From Chara braunii (taxonomy: Eukaryota; Streptophyta; Charophyceae; Charales; Characeae): DNA of 21,749 bases. Shown here piece by piece: positions 18,267 through 21,749 of the stretch. How positions within the stretch are numbered: the first letter of the stretch is position 1; each line of letters opens with the position of its first letter. A program made the position numbers and the translations under genes. The stretch spans positions 609,138 through 630,886 of the forward strand of contig BFEA01000299.1 in the NCBI GenBank assembly GCA_003427395.1, in the 5' to 3' direction. The notes beneath the pieces were generated by a model that made no database searches, was not told where the DNA came from, and saw only the letters and a list, made by a program, of their open reading frames with translations.

Positions 18267-18659
18267 CAGGAGGCTGTCAAGATTTATACAAAGCTGAAAG
18301 ATAGAAATACAAAGCAAACTATACTTGGGACTATCTTCTGACACCTGCTTGATGACTCAGAATCAAATGATAGCCCGCACAACCTCTAAATGAGAGTGTG
18401 GCTAGCCCTGATCCTAACTCCTAGCAGGGTCAGTCTTATCTTCATCCCAAGTTCTCCCTCCCATCATTNATNTAATCTACCTGTGGCTNCANCACTTGGC
18501 GAGCATCTAAAGCAACTAACCTCTCGAAACAGACGCCCCAGAGTGAGAGCCCACAAGCATGCATGAACAAACATCTCTCACAATCCCACATAAGTTTAAC
18601 CTGAATAGTTCATTAGATCACTCAGCTCTTTTTCCCTTAGTAAACCCCCTTACCTATGG
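18267..18659. other. no gene seen; lead-in to the hairpin array
   Basis: AT-moderate sequence with four ambiguous bases (18469, 18472, 18489, 18492). No open frame of interest. Confidence 0.5.
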
Positions 18660-19915
18660 CATAGGATCAAACAATGCCCTAACTTAAGGGTATGCCCAAC
18701 CTGCCTAAGTACACAAGTAAAGTACGCACAACTGGACTGCCCTAACTTATGGGTATGCCCGACACCACATTGACTCTAGTCATAAAGCATATGACGAGAC
18801 CGCCCTAACTTAAGGGTACGTCTGGCTTCTGCTTAACTGACGACATAAAGCATAAACTAGACTGCCCTAACTTAAGGGTATGTCTAGTCAGCTCATAGAC
18901 AAAGTTACGTAGGGCATAGGATTAGGCTGCCCCAACTTAGGGGTGTGCCTAACCTGCCTAAAACAAGTACGAANGACGAATGGTCGGACCGCCCTAACTT
19001 AAGGGTACGTCCAACCTACATAACATCAACGACAAGAGCATATCACTAGNCCGCCCTAACTTAAGGGTACGCCTAGCCAGCTTAAACAGNTTTAGGTACA
19101 TAAGACAATATGACCAGGCCNCCTTAACTTAAGGGTACGCCTGACNTGCCTGAACAAAGTACNAACGACGTATGACTAAGCCGCCCTAACTTAAGGGTAC
19201 GCTTAGTCTCCGTAACGACAATATACGGGAACAACCATTGGTATACTTGCACAAACTTTATATGTTTCTCTCTTATTAGGCAGATGATCAGACCTACCNA
19301 ACTTAGGGAGACATCCAACCCTGCTTTGTGTTTAGAAGGGAAAATAAAAGAAGATTTATACTAACTCTCTGCGCCTTTGTATTATTACGAGCATAAGACT
19401 GAACCGCCCTAACTTAAGGGTATGCTCAGTCTGCCCGGGTTACCTTCATTATATTCTTCGCTTATCTCTCTTTTCTTTTTGTTATACTTGACTTACTGAC
19501 TGGCTTTCCCAACTTAGGGTGCCCGGTCTGCCAGATGGTATAGGTTCGTACAATATATATCAAAATCATATACCTTGGTTGACCATTGTGTTCATGGCTT
19601 ATGACTGAGCTGCCCTAACTTAAGGGTGTGCTCAGCCTTATGCCCGTGTCTCCCTCAGAAGAAAACACACACAGAACTGGGACTACGCAACTTAGAATAT
19701 CCCCAGCTCTGTTTTCAGCAACCCACAAAAGAAACACGAGGATTCTGAGTCCTCCCAACTTAGGGTGCCCATCCTCCTGTTCAGAAACCCTAGAAAGAAA
19801 CAGCGACCGGTTCGTCCAACTTAGGATAGGCCCAGCCCTCAAGATCATACAGTCAGCCCACCAAACATAAATAAAACATAGCATTGAGCCCACATCAACT
19901 TAGAGGAGCTCAGCC
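18660..19915. repeat. array of about 17 covarying hairpins with constant AACTTA loop
   Basis: CCCTAACTTAAGGG or a variant starts at 18677, 18740, 18803, 18865, 18930, 18992, 19054, 19122, 19184, 19297, 19407, 19508, 19613, 19754, 19815 and 19895, with a weak relative at 19690. The first nine are 62-68 bp apart. The inner stem is CCCT/AGGG, with compensated forms CCCC/GGGG (18930), CCC/GGG (19508), TCC/GGA (19815) and TC/GA (19895). Outer arms differ but pair: ACTAGAC/GTCTAGT, TTAGGC/GCCTAA, CTAGnC/GCCTAG, CAGGC/GCCTG, GACTAAGC/GCTTAGTC, CTGAGC/GCTCAG; GGTCGGAC/GTCCAACC and AGACTGAAC/GCTCAGTCT each have one mismatch. In the clear early units the left arm ends in C and the right arm begins with G, joined to the inner stem by YG and TRY. 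Spacers share ACAAAGTACGAACGAC-like sequence, so this is an old tandem repeat whose arms diverged while staying complementary. Function unknown. Confidence 0.9.
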
Positions 19916-20400
19916 TTGGGTTGACCCAGCCAAATGCATGCAAACGCCTTCCTCCCACCTTCCGCCAGTTCATTTTACCTGAATCCACTCAAAGTTTATC
20001 TGAACTCTCATACATACTTGTTCATTTAGCTTTCCACAATGTATATCCTGACATACATAATAATAAAAGTAATATCCTCACATAATTGTATTCAGATACC
20101 CTGCAGATAACGGATAGGGGAAGGGATCACACATGTCAGACGAAATTATACCTGAGTGTTCCCTGCCTCCAGAACCCCGCCTGGGCTCCGGCAGAGCTCC
20201 CGCAATCGGTGGGCGGACCTCCCACAAGGTCTTGATGCGGACCTACGGGTTGCAATCCCGCCTGCCGCCTTCCTCTCGTAGCCTCAGACTAGACTGAGAA
20301 TAAGAAGTATAGAGGGAGATAGAGTAGACTCTCGAGGTCCAAGGGGGATGCGCTCAGACTCACAGTGAGAGGGCCTTGAAATCTGGGTGCGCCTGAGGGC
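19916..20400. other. no gene seen
   Basis: An AT-rich part (19930-20150) is followed by a GC-rich part (20160-20290). No tRNA, rRNA or motif-bearing open frame is visible. It may belong to the same repeat unit as the hairpin array. Confidence 0.5.
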
Positions 20401-21749
20401 CCCGCAATGGTAGCCAATAAATGCAGTGACGACGATCAAATCACGGCCAGAACGTAGTGCACAAGTCCCCAGACAGGCCCATAGATCACAGCACTGGCCC
20501 TCGTGTTGGTCTGTTTACTCCTCTGAGCCCACAAGCCGTCCGCAGCCCATTCGCAGCACGCGGTACAACGGGGAAAACGCCAGTGGGAATACAGCGGAAT
20601 GAGGGGTGCACAACAAGAACGGCCCCCAGCTCCGCAATCCGTTACCGTGAGGGCCAGTGGCCCAGAAAAACGTACAGCAGAACGACAATGTGCAGTAAGC
20701 CTGACGTAGCTCAGAGAACGTAGGTAACCAATCTTCAGCAGCAACCAGAAAAAACGTCCACAGTTCCCGAAAACCACAGTCCGTCGCCTACTGACTATGG
20801 TAATGAGCAGGGCCTGCTGATGTACAGCGGATACAGCTAGCTCAGCAGGGCATGGCCAGAGGTATTGGCCCTGACAACACTTACGTTGTGCGGCTACACA
20901 CACCTCCACTGTTTGACTGTAGTAAGCGCCGCATGGCAAACGGTACCATAGAGATGGATAATGCAAGCTCAACAGACGCTTCGTATAGCAACAGGTTCCG
21001 TGAGACGAAGTAAACACCGATGCCACAACAGTCTGAAATCCAACGGAGTACGGATGTGCAGCAATGTGGCGCTGCAGCAGCTCGACAAGAGCACAGCCAC
21101 GCACAGGCTGTGTGTTGTGGTCACTTGTTCCAGCAGCAGCAACCCACTCACCGTGACAACAGCCCACCGACATGCAGTGGCCGTAACGCAGTCACCGCAG
21201 CGGTTGTCCGTAACGACAACGGTCCTGCTGAGAAAGCAGCCAACTCCAACATCACGATCAGCCGCCCGAACTGCTGGCAGTAATTTCAGTTTCAGCCGTG
21301 GTGGACTGATGGTAAGTAGCAATCTTGCCCGCACACTCCGTGACTCCTCCCAACAGCCGCCCCCTTACTCAGCGTATAAACAAGACGTGGCAACCCCCTG
21401 AAACTGCACGAGTAGGCCGTGCAGCAGCTCGATTATGTGGCAGTACGAGTGCTCGATATCAGAGTCACAACGCCATACCGCTCAGTACACAGTAGCGCAC
21501 TTCCAACGAAGTACTCAACATAACGCACAATAATGCACTTAGCGGTATGCTCAGTACTGCTTAGTGGAACTCCTCATCATAGTTTCCCAGTAACAGTAGC
21601 ACCCAGCAGCGACCCCATTTGCTCCGCTGCAATACTCCTCACCTTACCAGTTCTTGATGCAAATGGTCGGGGCGCCAGCCTGGTACATGTTGAATCCCAG
21701 GGCCCGGGCCACAACGACTAAACGGTCGGCTCAGTGGGATAACCACGAT
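20401..21749. other. A/C/G-rich stretch, open on both strands, no recognisable gene
   Basis: Rich in ACAACAG, GCAGCAG, CGTAACG and CAGTG words, which leaves several frames open on both strands, including 245 codons on the minus strand (21173-20436) and 146 on the plus strand (20961-21401). The peptides are Cys-, Ser- and Ala-rich without a domain I recognise. I think these are composition artefacts. The plus strand between 20790 and 21430 is repetitive at short word level but has no clear period. Confidence 0.5.

Noticed and set aside
18660-19915. CRISPR array
   Set aside because: The repeated core is short, the spacers are themselves similar, flanking arms pair within each unit, and the setting is eukaryotic; nothing resembles cas genes.
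20436-21173. 245-codon minus-strand open frame, with long plus-strand frames over the same DNA
   Set aside because: No recognisable domain, odd Cys/Ser/Ala composition, and simultaneous openness on both strands; explained by repetitive ACAACAG/GCAGCAG words poor in stop codons.

Overview
The window looks like repeat-rich nuclear DNA of a plant-lineage eukaryote. The best guess is a charophyte alga close to Chara braunii: the Gag and Pol wording (for example a reverse transcriptase reading VQDLQRLN and AVTVRDAGGLPN) matches retroelement proteins I recall from that genome, and the primer-binding site fits the 3' end of a plant-type tRNA-Asp. I could not search a database, so the species call is an inference. 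I see no intact cellular gene, rRNA, tRNA or CRISPR array.

The core is one large decayed Ty3/gypsy LTR retrotransposon on the minus strand. Read right to left it has a putative 5' LTR (about 15629-17887), a tRNA-Asp primer-binding site (15609-15626), a leader, a broken gag with a CCHC knuckle (15290-13158), a retropepsin (13157-12474), a linker, a reverse transcriptase with an intact YIDD box (to 11162), an RNase H (to 10700), the integrase zinc domain, and the integrase DDE core with a GPY/F tail (to 8865). Downstream of integrase is a second, different Gag-like ORF (8600-6324). It has two capsid-like segments in tandem, a coiled coil and its own CCHC knuckle, and is interrupted by three in-frame TAG codons. 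No matching left LTR is visible, so the element is truncated, nested, or continues beyond the window.

The left 6.3 kb has no recognisable gene. It holds a 91-bp tandem array with alternating A and B subunits (1-420), a 104-nt uninterrupted purine tract (447-550), a C/T-rich stretch with a cluster of strong inverted repeats (1544-1925), a 51-bp minisatellite (2670-2822), a possible polypurine tract followed by TG (3417-3437), and a small 20-bp repeat (5931-5990).

The right flank (17888-21749) is also non-coding. Its most striking content is an array of about seventeen small hairpins (18660-19915). The apical loop AACTTA is constant, the inner stem is mostly CCCT/AGGG with compensated variants, and the outer arms differ from unit to unit yet stay complementary. 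Nine early units recur every 62-68 bp. This covariation suggests selection on, or a mechanism that maintains, a folded structure, and it is the best candidate here for something undescribed. All 13 ambiguous N bases of the window lie in or just before this array.
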